A DNA stretch of 64,000 bases from the NCBI GenBank assembly GCA_029891345.1, contig CM057002.1, positions 22,120,795-22,184,794 on the forward strand, given 5' to 3'. The notes below the pieces were generated by a model. The model was not told the DNA's origin. It saw only the letters and a program-made list of their open reading frames with translations, and searched no databases. Shown here piece by piece: positions 22,254 through 33,031 of this stretch. Positions within the stretch are counted from its first letter, which is position 1. Each line of letters begins with the position of its first letter. Position numbers and translations under genes: made by a program. The stretch comes from Dryococelus australis (Eukaryota > Arthropoda > Insecta > Phasmatodea > Phasmatidae).

Positions 22254-22258
<5 letters not shown>

Positions 22259-22293
<35 letters not shown>
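22259..22293. repeat. Poly-A tract, about 34 bases
   Basis: Longest homopolymer in the window. It could be a retroposon tail, but no element is recognised upstream and no duplication is evident. Confidence 0.95.
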
Positions 22294-22295
<2 letters not shown>

Positions 22296-22649
22296 TTTAG
22301 AACAATAATACGAAACTAATTTTCGCTTAATTTGATAAACGGATCATTAACCCGTCATTAAAGACCCAATATTTATTTCGTTTCACTATAACTAACGCGA
22401 AATAAGTGCGAGCTCCTTAGCATGAAAGACTGTAATTTGATAAGAGCAGTTGATTCCACAAATTGTCGCATGAGTTTGTTCAGCAATACAGAATTCATAT
22501 TCTGTGTTTCATCTTAAAAATTTATCTTACACTTACATAAATCTAGAGTTTTGGTCCAGTGTAAAGAAGCTTAGCGTTGTGATGGTTATTTTCAGCTTAG
22601 TGTGGAAATTTCTCAAGTCAAACGATGAGAGTGTGATTCGTCATACAGT

Positions 22650-23093
22650 ACCTACGTTTGTACCGAAACTTAAAACAAGGGTTTCGGAAAGCAGAGTTTG
22701 TGTACGGCGCAGACGTCGCCAAAGGGAGGTTTGCCATATTTCTAAACCGAGGTTTCTAATTCAAGTTTCACGTCGAATCTTAGGTTTCGTGCGCGGTATA
22801 AACTGCGAATGTTAGATTTCGTTACTAAGTATGGTATTATTGTATGTACAACAACTTGTTGAAGTGCAAAACAAGATGCATAATGGGTTAAAAAATAATG
22901 TGTGTAAATGCAGAGTGATTACATAATTTTGCGGTAGGTACGAAAATAACTAATACACAATAAATACGTTCCATCTTACAAAAAGTTACGAAAAAACATT
23001 TTTAAATTACATGTTAGCAAGCAGTGTATGCAACTTTAAATAACTTATTATTATATTGATTATTTTCTGTAAAATGTATTTCCATTTCGTATC

Positions 23094-23127
<34 letters not shown>

Positions 23128-23285
23128 TTATTTTGATACTAGGGATTTTCTGCATAAAACAACACACGAAACACAAGTTTCCATAACGAAGTTTCGTATG
23201 ATGGTATAGAAACTTCACTAAAACCTTAGTTTGGAAAATTGGGTTTCCGAAACTGAGGTTTCGGCTGACGGTATAAAAGTCCGTG
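22650..23285. mobile_element. Possible TIR element with GGTTTCGGAA ends
   Basis: TTGTACCGAAAC...GGGTTTCGGAAA on the left faces TTTCCGAAACTGAGGTTTCGG...GGTATAAA on the right as an imperfect inverse. Repeated GGTTTC/GAAACC motifs occur between. A (TA)n array sits at 23097-23122. Boundaries are uncertain. Confidence 0.35.
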
Positions 23286-24022
23286 GTATTACTTTTTTTT
23301 TTTCCTGTTAAATTACCTGGTCAACACGACGGTTTAGGTGTATGATCTTGTTTGTTTCGATGTTATTTAAAATAGCTGTGAAAAAGTGTATATCAGACAG
23401 ATTCCGTGCAAATTATACGTACGTACAAAAAATGTCAAATTAATCAATAAATTTTCACATTAAAATTTTTTTATCACTAACTTGTATAAAATTTAGTTAT
23501 TTGCTTTCCGTAACTTACTAGTTTCTGCATGCTCTGCATACACTAGGCCTATGTTTCAATAAAACATATTTACTTAAATAGTTTTGTGATTGATTATATT
23601 AACAGTATAATGCTTACGGTTAGGGCTCAAACGCCATGTTGAATTACTGGTTTCTAGCTTACTTCGGTTGTTTAGGGATGGTTAATTTGAAACTACAACT
23701 ATATCTACCTCTCTGGCAACATACATTGAACTGCAGATCTACAACAAATTCTGAACATTAATTAGTGCAAAATAATTTTTTGACAATCAGTAGATTCTTG
23801 CAGTTTTGCAAGTGTTAGATTACATGTGAATAAAATTTGACGACCACGCTTGAAGGCATTTGTAAAATGTAAATGTGCAATAACCAAAAAAATTTAGTCA
23901 CTTCATTGAATAAAAAGTTATGGTACGTAAATGGAATATTCAACATGGCAGATGAGCTGGAGCCTTAGGTTGTAGATGGAGATGAGTAGTGGGCGGGGCC
24001 TAAGTGGGCGGGGTTGTTGCAG

Positions 24023-24559
24023 GTATGGTTCCAGAACCGGCGTATGAAGGACAAGCGGCAGCGCATGGCGATGGCGTGGCCGTACGCCGTGTACACGGAC
24101 CCTGCGTTTGCCGCCTCCATCCTGCAGGCAGCCGCCAGCGCCGGGGGTCTGCCGGGCATCGCCGCCGCCGCCGCCGCCTCCTACTACCCCTACTATCAGC
24201 ACCCGGCGCTGCCTCGCTACTCACCCTACCACCACCACCATCACGCCGCCGCCGGGCCGCTGCTGCCGCCGCCGCCGGCCTCCCGATACCCAGCGCCGCC
24301 CCCACCGCCGTACCTCAGCCCCGCGCGCTCCGACAGCAGCCTGAGTCCCGCCGCCGCCTCCGCCGCCCCCGCCGACGACGACTGCGACGGCTCGCCCAGC
24401 TGCCGCTGCGGCATCGTCAACTGCGTGGCGGGGACGGGGCCCGGCGGGGCGGCGCCGCTATTCGCCCCGCCCCTCCTCGCCACGCCCCTCAAGACTGCCG
24501 GCCCCGCCCCGCACAAGCTCTTCCAGCCCTACAAGACGGACCTGACCGAGACGGCGTAG
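24023..24559 (+). CDS. eve: even-skipped terminal exon: homeodomain 47-60 and C-terminus
   Basis: The exon starts directly after TTGTTGCAG with GTA TGG, giving [14 protein letters not shown] (homeodomain 47-60, recognition helix with Trp48, Phe49, Asn51, Arg53). It stops at TAG 24557-24559 and encodes 178 residues. After the homeodomain come the Eve-typical [18 protein letters not shown] stretch (about residues 15-32), an alanine run, a Tyr/Pro/His-rich region with five histidines, a proline-rich segment, a cysteine cluster (SCRCGIVNC, about residues 124-132) and, near the end, LFQPYK. In Drosophila Eve, LFQPYK is the Groucho-dependent repression motif, so co-repressor recruitment is inferred. 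The exon is extremely GC- and CpG-rich compared with its AT-rich surroundings. A longer reading in another frame across this region is a composition artefact. Confidence 0.96.
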   Translation, partial: VWFQNRRMKDKRQRMAMAWPYAVYTDPAFAASILQAAASAGGLPGIAAAAAASYYPYYQHPALPRYSPYHHHHHAAAGPLLPPPPASRYPAPPPPPYLSPARSDSSLSPAAASAAPADDDCDGSPSCRCGIVNCVAGTGPGGAAPLFAPPLLATPLKTAGPAPHKLFQPYKTDLTETA

Positions 24560-25225
24560 GCCCCGCCCCCCTTCGCCGCCGCCGCCCCTCGGCAATCGAA
24601 ACTCAAGTGCAATGAAATTAGAGACCTGTAAAACTGAGTTATTATTCAGCAACATGCTAGTCTCCAATGCTCTGTGGGACGCTATTCTGTAACTTCAGCA
24701 TAGAGTAGGACTACTTACAGACTTGAAACAGCCGTTTATACTACTTTTACATTTATTTGTGCGGAAATGTAATATTATCAAATATTACTTCTCTTCGGGG
24801 CATTTTTATATGTTTTTCTCACTGAAGTGTCATTGTTAGAAATAACATCAATACCTCGGCCATTTTCTTTCTACTTTCGTCATAAAAGCACCTCGTTGGC
24901 AAGTCGTATATATAAAGACAGTCCACGATTCATGAAGCATTCTAAAGACCGTTATGGCGACATTCTGTGTAACAGAATACCATTTCACCTCGTAAATGTG
25001 GTCACGTAGTATTTTTTTTTTTAAATATAAAGACAGTAAAACTGTACATAATAGAGCCCCTGAGTGCAATGCGTGATGGCTGGTGGCCTTCGTATGACGT
25101 CATGTTACGGGGAGGGGGGGGGGCGTGCCAGTCTACCGTTTAACTGTTGTTATTGGCTGTAAGAATACTTCACGTCGTGCTACACAGTTTGTCAGCCAAT
25201 GACAGAAGTCTAACAAGTGCACAAC
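24560..25225. other. eve 3' flank, probable 3' UTR
   Basis: The sequence starts GC-rich and turns AT-rich within about 60 bp of the stop codon. I find no AATAAA signal in the first 600 bp, so the transcript end cannot be placed. A G-rich run lies near 25110-25125. No other gene is recognised. Confidence 0.4.
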
Positions 25226-25645
25226 TACAGGCTTCTCATTGTTTATTGAGCACTTTTGAAATCAACATTTCAAAAATGTCGCTATCTCTACCTGCATGTA
25301 TTTTGACGGGCAGACTAACTGCCGTGCGTCCAGTGAAGTTGAGAATGACGTAGGGATATTAGTTCCATGTCTATTCGATGAATTGAAATTATTAGGTAAA
25401 TATTTGTAAATACTGGAATTACTTATTTTGCTTTCTGCTCCTTTTAATTCATACGTGTCAGATTTGTATAACATTTACTTATCTAAAAATTCCACAATTT
25501 ACTTCACCGACGCATGAATAAAGGGAGCCCATGCTGTTGTCAATTTCACATGATTTCGGTGAATAGGTACATAGGCTAATGCGTATAGAAATAAATCTTA
25601 AGCAGGTCTTTCAAAAGTGCTCCTCTAGTTTACCACGAACAACCC
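25226..25645 (-). mobile_element. MITE family B, long subfamily, minus orientation
   Basis: Degraded left TIR before TATTGAGCACTTTTGAAATC and right end TTTCAAAAGTGCTCC to ACCACGAACAACC. Interior CTACCTGCATGTATTTTGAC and CTTAAGCAGGTCTTTC are family. About 420 bp. A family E right-end fragment (GCTAATTTTTGCAGGCGTCT) lies just beyond at 25684-25705. Confidence 0.75.
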
Positions 25646-25989
25646 AAAGTCTACTTGGAGTTTAGTCCGTTGCCAAATAGTAACGCTAATTTTTGCAGGC
25701 GTCTCGCAATGATCCTAGTGGGTAAAAGTGTACATAAAAAGCGACTGGACGCCGAGACTGAACTGTGTATTTTAAGTGTTAACATTACTAGTTGGCGTAA
25801 CATTCTTTAGAGTTTAACACCTGCAGACGAGGAGATGCGATGAGAAAAATTTTTAAAATATATGCAATGTTTTAGGTGAAAATATATCTACTAATTATGT
25901 AAATGTGTGTTTCATTCACTTATTGTCAAATTATCCTCGCACTGTACCTTCCTTCCTCGCCCACTCTGACTTAGAAGATACTTCACTGC

Positions 25990-26235
25990 ACACTCCAAAT
26001 CAACGAGTTTGGCTGCAGATATGTTAAAAGTGCTTCAATTAACCATTAAAATTCTACGTTCGCTGATTAAATAGTGATTTGTATCTACTACAATTCCCAG
26101 TGAACTGCGTTAGTCTGGCAGTAAATCCTCATCAGTGCATTCCACTGATTCGCCATTATTTAACAGCTCATTCAATGAAAACTCATTAGTAAAATAATCT
26201 TACTGATTTAAATCACTTACTCAGATTTAGACTGC
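25990..26235. mobile_element. Foldback family J, short copy
   Basis: GCACACTCCAAATCAACG on the left and CTCAGATTTAGACTGC on the right are imperfect inverses. The interior carries CAGTGCATTCCACTGATTCG and a GGCTGCAGATATGTTAAA block shared with 15272-15548. Confidence 0.5.
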
Positions 26236-26779
26236 ATTTCTAACACTATTCTCGTATACCGTATGAGCAAATATTTATTAATACTGCCTGTGTTTTAAAT
26301 TCATATAGGCTACGCAGTAAAAATTGTTTGTACATTTTACGAACAGTTCCTTGGAAACTATTAAAGGGTTTTTTTATTTGTAACAGTACATATAAATTGG
26401 TGTACAGCAGTTACTTATTATCTACACATTTTTAATGAATATGAACTCTACAGAACTTTTTAAAATAAGCATTACCTGTACATTTTCGCGTTATAGACTG
26501 TTGTGATCTTTGTTCTAATACAAGAATTATCTTCGCAACTACTAGATTCCAAAATATAAATAAATGTTTGTATAGGCCTAAGTTCACAGTTTTTTTTACT
26601 GTGTAACTACACCTGCCTATTAAATTTAATTCTTTATTTTGATAATCAAGTAGCACAAAATGAAATATTTAGCCTTCAAAAGATATCGTTCGGCCGAATA
26701 ACACCGCTCAATTATAAAATACGTCACTGAGCATAATCAACTTGCAAACGTCAGTCACATTTATGGCGTGTGTTATACA
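26236..26779. other. AT-rich DNA
   Basis: No gene or recognised repeat. Confidence 0.3.
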
Positions 26780-27343
26780 TAGGGATAGGAAAATTTCGCG
26801 AGTTCAATGACCGGTAGGCTAGACTCCTCAGTCCTCTGCCCATTGGAGCCTCAGCTATGTGGTCATTGGCTGTTGCCCCACACCTGGCAGTTATGGGTAG
26901 GGATAGGAAAAATTCGCGACTTCATTTCAGGACAAGATAGACTTCAAATGCGTGTACACTGAAGTCACCTTTGCGATTGTATCAGAGTTTATTATACACG
27001 CCCTGAACCACTCCACGCCAATAGCCAACTTGCAAGGCAACAAGAAGCGAATCCCATACTGTCAAATGCGGGGTAACACTGAGGCAACAGCGAATGAACA
27101 GGCATAAGGGGTTCGACTATACGAAGGATTGTGGAGTCTAACAAAAAGGTCATTGAACCCGTGAAATTCTCCTATCCCTAGTTATGGGATTCGCAAGGTG
27201 TTTCCTTGCAAGTCTGCTATTGGCTCAGAGGCTTGCAGGGCGGGTCTAATTCACTGTGATCCAATTGCGAAGGTGACTTCACTGTGTGTTTGTTTGACGT
27301 CTATCTTGTCCCGAAATGAACTCGTGAAATTCTCCTATCCCTA
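26780..27343. mobile_element. MITE family D, interrupted by another family D copy
   Basis: TIRs TAGGGATAGGAAAATTTCGC and TTCTCCTATCCCTA. Flanks GTTATACA (26772-26779) and GTTATAGG (27344-27351) match 6/8. Removing the nested copy and one duplication leaves about 273 bp, the family length. Confidence 0.9.
26898..27180. mobile_element. MITE family D inserted into MITE family D
   Basis: A 283-bp copy in reverse orientation to its host, TIRs intact, flanked by a perfect 8-bp duplication GTTATGGG at 26890-26897 and 27181-27188. The host reads CTGGCAGTTATGGG then resumes ATTCGC, matching the uninterrupted order of the 6322 copy. Confidence 0.95.
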
Positions 27344-28255
27344 GTTATAGGGGCACATTCAGCTGGCGAGTTCTGAATGGACAAGGAAGACGAGGATGTG
27401 GCGAAATGAAACTGTCAATGAAATGTTAACCTTTTCACAGGCATAGGTCTAGACGTCTCGCATCGAGCCAACACTATAAAAATATTTTTTATTTCTGTAA
27501 ATGATTCTTTGGAAACTATGTGCCAAAGACATGCTTGTAACACTACAAATTAATTAGAGTAAATTTCACAAAACACTATAGTGTGGAATTTGTAAAACTT
27601 ATGTTGGATTTTAAGAAGTAATTTTACGTTTATTACTATATTAAAATAGAGCTGCATAAACAATTTTATATTCTCTCTAAAATGATGTGTTGTAAATATA
27701 CAATATTTCAGGTGTTAGAATACAATCAAGTCTTTCGGCAACTATTTTCCTGAGAATTGTTTGTACCAATTACATAAATGTTTTTACAGTAATCATATTC
27801 TGCAACTGATGGTTCCAGTGCGCAATTCCGGCCAGTGTCAAAAAAAATTCATTAGGCATTACCATATATATTCCCCAAGTTATTTCACAGATAAGTTTAA
27901 AAGTATTCTGACATCTGTTTACATTTATGACTGAATGACAAGTATTCTGGAACACCTCAACTGGCTGCATGCAAATCTTTGAGATGGTCAAATGGGTACA
28001 TTGCGTAAACAAGAATCCAATAACAGGACGAAATATTTCTGTTGTGTATTGATTGAAATTTTTAACACATTCTGTACTCAGATTACTTTGTGGAAAGCAA
28101 TCACTAGTTGTTTTTAGTTATGCCTCGGAGATCCAAATCTGGTAAATAGCAACCGATTCGCATATTATTTGCACTGTTCGCGTTTGGCTAGACATAACGT
28201 TTTCTAGGAGTTAAAATAGGAATGATTAACTATGATGAGGTACATAGATAATCGT

Positions 28256-28538
28256 TAGGTATAGGAAAATTTCGCGAGTTCAAAGAACTGTACGCTAGAC
28301 TCCACAGCCTTGTGTACACTATGGCCTAGTATGTTTATCTATTGGCTGCTACCTCAGTGTTACCTCACACCTGGCAGTAAGGGGTTCGCTACTTGTTTCC
28401 TTGCAAGTCTGCTATTGGTTCAGAGTCGTCCAGGGCGTGTGTAATAAACTCTGACCTAATTGCAAATGTGACTTCACTTTATGTGTGTTCGAAGTCTATC
28501 CTGTCCCGAAATGAACTCGCGATATTTGCCTATCTCTA
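28256..28538. mobile_element. MITE family D with perfect duplication
   Basis: Ends TAGGTATAGGAAAATTTCGC and TTGCCTATCTCTA; perfect 8-bp duplication ATAATCGT at 28248-28255 and 28539-28546. 283 bp. Confidence 0.93.
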
Positions 28539-29037
28539 ATAATCGTCCGTGCGATAGCTGAGAATATGTGCAGTGTTTTATTTTGCGAAAATATTTCGTT
28601 AATAGATTAGATTCTTTGGAAAAAATGTTTTCTTTGAAGCCATATTATACGACGATTTTTTTTATTTTATTAGGCCTATATGAAAGTATATTAATATAAG
28701 GCCCATTAAAAGTTAAATATTTGTAGTCAAATGAACATAGTTTTAAAAATATAGCACCGAAAAATACAAATTTTCGGAATATGGGAGCCGAAGTTTCTGT
28801 GCTCCTAATTAACTTTTACCAAATAAATCACATGTCATGTATTGTGTGTCATATGCACAACATATTAATTAAATATCGAGAATAATTAACAATCAGTACT
28901 CGGGTACTAACATTCTGAATCTATTTAAAACAGGTATTGATGTGTCTCCCAACACATTTTTATTCGTCTGAGAGAAAATTATATTTATATTTTATATTTT
29001 ACACCGGAATGTTGTTATAGATGAAAGCAAGTAAAAG

Positions 29038-29163
29038 AACATTTTTAACAATAACGCTAACATAAATTCAACGCAAAATTGGTTTGCCGCAACACAAACA
29101 CTATATTAAGGGGGTAACACTGTAACAAAAATTAACAGTAACATTAGTTACTGACAGCTCACA
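29038..29163 (+). repeat. Dispersed repeat shared with 49784-49932
   Basis: ATTCAACGCAAAATTGG, CCGCAACACAAACACTA and TTAACAGTAACATTA recur in the same order at 49784-49932. No terminal structure is seen, so the class is unknown. Confidence 0.6.
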
Positions 29164-29216
29164 GATTTAAAAAAAATTATTTAGTTGGTAACATTTAAGT
29201 TGTAGGTAGAGACGTG

Positions 29217-29500
29217 CAAAATACGCGTTATTATTTGAAGACAGGCGAGACTGCAAGCACTTGTCTTTTGTATTGCCTTTGTCGTTGGAGTACAATTTGT
29301 TAGAATACGGCCAGGATGGCTTTTGACCAATAGGAAACCACTGTCGAGAAGCTGGCCCAATCGCGTCCAATCAAGTCTAAAGGAAAAATGTGTCCTCGCT
29401 GCTGCAAAGGCTAATAAAGAAGTGACACCGGCTCGAACATGCATAGAACGGTGAATTTTAGCGTGCTGCGAGAAAATAAAGCGAATTTTGCATGTCTCTA
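29217..29500. mobile_element. MITE family E
   Basis: TAGAGACGTGCAAAATACGC on the left, inverse of GCGAATTTTGCATGTCTCTA on the right. Flanks GTTGTAGG and GTTATATG match 6/8. 284 bp. Confidence 0.85.
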
Positions 29501-30310
29501 GTTATATGCTATCTACTGTTGGCACATCATTAGACAGCTATCTAAGAAGGATTTTTGTTTATTCCACTCACTCTGTATTAAAATTTGAGCTCTTCGATAG
29601 CCCTACAGACCCTAATGTTGTTTTCGCAAGATTGATTTTGCTAATCACAAATGTTAATACAGTAATTTTTACATTAAGACCATAGTTCACTTTTCTTTAG
29701 GCTAATTATTCATAACGCAATTCATAATGTAGGTTTATTCGAAAAGAGTTTTTGTATTCAGGTGTTTATTAAATTAGATATTACAGATAAGTTATCGAGA
29801 TATTGGAAACAACATTCCAATAATAATAAGACTCGGAAATGCAAATGTCTGAGAAACAGCGCTCAAGAAAAAAAACAGTAACTTGGCCTAAACTCTACCA
29901 ATAGCTGCACGCTTCTGCTTTTAAATTAATGTTACGGAAATAACTATAGTTAACTTTTCAAAGATTTTTGGTGTATCCATACTTTACTTAGCCATTAAGA
30001 CTTTCATTAACAGAGCCAAAGGGCTAGCAACTAAGTTAAAGTTGATGGATTGGGGGTGTACACTCTGTATCGTACAACAGCTACTGGTTACTGGACACAG
30101 CTGCCCTCAGCCAATAGCGTGAATGCGTTGCCATTAGCCGGTAAGAGAACCAAGGCGATTATTACAAATTCGTTCCTTAGTGCTTCTGACCAAATAGAGC
30201 CCATGGTAGGCTTAATAAGAGAGTTCTGTGAGGTATGTGGGAAAACAGCGCAAAAGTAAGTAACAATGTAGACCACGGGGACATAAAAATAAATAAATTT
30301 ATAATGACGA
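29501..30310. other. AT-rich DNA
   Basis: No gene or recognised repeat. Confidence 0.3.
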
Positions 30311-31180
30311 GTGGATAGTGGAGATATCTGGGCAGCTCTTAACATCGTGCTCTGGAGAGCCGATGAGCGTGGCATGAGGTGAGGATGGAGCAGCGCCGGA
30401 ACGCAAAGCGGGGGAAACGGCACCGTCCGGCACGATTCCCACTTGCGAAAATCCGCAGTGACCCGGCCGGGGATTGAACCCGGTTTGCCTTGATGGGAGG
30501 CGAGCAGTCTAGTGTGAATAAAAAATTTAATAAAAAAAGGGGGGGGCGCCTGTAGGAGCGGAGCTCCATTCCCTCGTCCACCGGGAAACGAAGGCCTGGG
30601 TGTCCAGGAGGGGTACTTCGATGTCCTGGACGATGCTTATGTTGGAACAGAACGAGGGGCGAGGGGAAAAATAAAAATAACAAAATATAATAGTACAGAC
30701 AGGGAGGGGGCTGGGGGCCTTCGGGTTCGAGAGTGGGGCATTCGACCATTGGGTGCCATGACGGACCGGTCAAAGGCTAGTTAGCTGTGTGCGGGCCCGA
30801 CGGCGTCTGGTAGCGCGGGTGGATTCGTGGGGATCCGGGTCCCTTGTCTGTTCCGGCGGAGGCGGCGAAACGGGGGGTGGCCGAAAGGATACCCGTCGGG
30901 GAGCTGTCTCGGTCGGGGCAGAATAGCTCACCACCTTCCTAGGAAGTGTGAATGATGCTTTTGAATAGAAATAGAATTTGTAGCTTAAATTACGGGCGTC
31001 CAGACAAACAACCACCCTCCCACAAAAAAAAAATGGTGAATCTATATAACTAATATAGATACTGTTCGTTAAATTGTAGTAGTCGTGATAGAATTTAACA
31101 TCCTGGATGGCTGTACTGCTAAGTAGGGTTAATGGAATAAATTTAAAAAAAAAGTCTAACCGCTCAGCCACCGCGGCCTC
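30311..31180 (-). mobile_element. SINE-1 copy split by a 641-bp insertion
   Basis: The tail and body lie at 30311-30511 and the tRNA-like head at 31153-31180 (ACCGCTCAGCCACCGCGGCC). The two parts join without loss at AGTCTA, as in the intact 18165 copy (GCGGTTAGACTGC on the other strand). Confidence 0.85.
30512..31152 (+). mobile_element. Retroposon-like insertion inside SINE-1
   Basis: 641 bp between a 6-bp duplication AGTCTA (30506-30511, 31153-31158). The right side ends in an A-rich tail (31141-31153), as expected of LINE-mobilised insertions. The GC-rich middle (30540-30920) has open frames on the minus strand that I do not recognise. It could be a 5'-truncated LINE or a processed fragment. 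Confidence 0.6.
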
Positions 31181-31636
31181 TTATGGAGACGAACCTACTA
31201 AGATTTGCTGTGGAAGTTCCAGCAATAAGATAACAGTGCTACAGCTTCACGACAGACGGCTGCCTGTATGTTGTACAAGACTGAACACCAGTTCATTACA
31301 TAGGTCTAGCAGATAAAGGCGATGAGACACTTGATGCCTGTTACAGTTACGCCCTTCGCGCAGCATTCTTTCTTTGTCTCAGACACATAAAAGACTGCTT
31401 CGCGAAGGTCAGATCTTATGGTACGCCATGAATTTTGTCCCGGTTTTCGATATACTTTTAGCATTGTTTACACTGTAGGCCGCTAGTTGTTTTGCATTTT
31501 GGCATAATAATTTGGTACATTATTATAAGCGATAAAATTGAATATAAATCAAAACCCTCCAAATACATAGAGATATGAGGAACCTTAAAATCATTGGAGG
31601 TGAAATCTTCATAGATGGAACGGGAGTATTGAACAC

Positions 31637-31877
31637 TATAGGCTATCCAAGGTAAAGTGAGCACTTTTGAAAGCTCTCTCATTTGGAATAATAGCCAGTA
31701 AATATATTTTATTTTAACAGTACAGTAGGCATTAACTTCCGAGTGCGGTGGAATATGCAAACTGTGTTTATTACTACCACATCAATATTTATTCATAAAG
31801 GTGGTTAAGGATAAAATATGGCTGAAAGGAAAAAGTAACTAGGGCCTCGCAAGTGCTCACTGTACCATGCAACCTAT
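31637..31877. mobile_element. MITE family B, short subfamily
   Basis: TATAGGCTATCCAAGGTAAA on the left and CACTGTACCATGCAACCTA on the right. About 240 bp. The interior (TTTGGAATAATAG, TAACTAGGGCCTC) matches the 53394 copy closely. Confidence 0.85.
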
Positions 31878-33030
31878 CGTAATCAAGTAAGAACGATACA
31901 CAATAATAGAACTTCCAGGACTCATCAGTACGGCTTAAATTTTAGCACTGAATGTGCAATTTCACCCTGTAACATGAAGTATATTAGGTAGTACATCAAT
32001 ATAAGTATATCCTGACAGCATTAAAAACGCGCTATTTTGATTTTTGTCACAAAAATTTACATATAACTTAATCCCAAGATAAACTGTAGCCCATGTGAGA
32101 AATAATAGCTGAGGACAACGAACTGATAGTATTCTCACAAGTAAACGATTAGATACCAAAATTAAGATAAAGGAAACCTTTTTACTTACAGGGGCGAGTA
32201 GTAGGCCTGGGGGAGTTCATGGTGAGGATCCCGGCGAGCAGCTCTGGCCACCATTTTGGAATTTTTCCCTCAAAATCGCTTGTATTTACCCAAAAATCAC
32301 TTGTTTTGACCAAAAAATTACTTCATAAATAGAGTATTTTACCCAAAATTCTATCTTTTTCCCTTAACAATTTTTGCGAAAAAAATCGCTATATTCCTTA
32401 AAAATTAAAAAATATATATTTAGAAAAAATTATGAAAATGTATTTTAGAAAAACTTACATTTCCAGATGTCGCCCCCAACACCAATGTTTCACATTGGTT
32501 AATTAGTCAGCAGGCCTCCACTAATTACTCATGTTTGCTAGACTCACTAGACTATATTCATTCTATCATATTGTTTTTTCCAGTTGTCATTTGTTTATAC
32601 ATTGATGGAGTTTCATGTTTTCATGGCCTAAGCTGAGCTAGTGTATTATTCATCCAGGAGGCGACTGTAATATTTGTTTATGTTTTTGAAAGAATAGGTG
32701 ATGCTAATTAGTCGTGTCTGCTGCATCCCTTCCATATTGGTTTATATTTTCTACACACAGGTAGTATTGATTATGCCACCTGCTATCGGCCTGTATCGAA
32801 TGCTGACACTGGCCATTCCTGCAAAGTACTTAAATTGTCATATTTGATATTTTTGTTTTATTTGTCAACATAAGTATTTTTATTTAAAATTAATTTCTGT
32901 ATATTGAAGAGGGTTTTCATAAAAATAAATAAAAACGCTCAGATACATTTCCATGCACTATTTATTTTGTACACAAAATATATACATAAGCAGCAAATAA
33001 AGCAATAATTTTTATTAATCTTCTTCAGCA
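31878..33030. other. AT-rich DNA next to the Polinton fragment
   Basis: Short imperfect repeats of AAAAATCGCTT / ACCCAAAA type at 32260-32400. No gene is recognised. It may belong to the Polinton element's flank or terminal region, which cannot be shown here. Confidence 0.3.
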
Positions 33031-33031
33031 T

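Larger units (their letters stand above)
4856..24022 (+). other. eve: eve intron within the homeobox (46/47 position), about 19.2 kb
   Basis: GTGAG at 4856 and TTGTTGCAG ending at 24022 join in phase 0 and restore an uninterrupted homeodomain. The 46/47 position is the known intron position for eve/Evx genes; in Drosophila the eve intron there is only about 70 bp. Here it is filled with MITEs, SINEs, a solo LTR, simple repeats and a 98-bp tandem array, listed separately. Much of the rest is AT-rich with no recognised content. The GC-rich, CpG-containing blocks near 8040-8510, 9050-9360, 9470-9560 and 16800-17035 are the best places to look for regulatory DNA. Confidence 0.9.

Noticed and set aside
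22259-22293. Poly-A tract as a processed pseudogene tail
   Set aside because: No coding or retroposon sequence precedes it and no flanking duplication is evident.
22504-22815. 103-residue frame near 22504
   Set aside because: Composition is AT-biased, no recognisable domain, and it overlaps the possible TIR element.
24004-24615. A longer open frame (203 residues) across the eve terminal exon, and GC-rich frames on the minus strand
   Set aside because: High GC content keeps stops rare in all frames. Only the frame with [14 protein letters not shown] and LFQPYK continues the homeodomain.
30339-31171. Two long minus-strand frames as a gene
   Set aside because: They cover SINE-1 and its inserted retroposon and carry no reverse transcriptase or other motif I can name.
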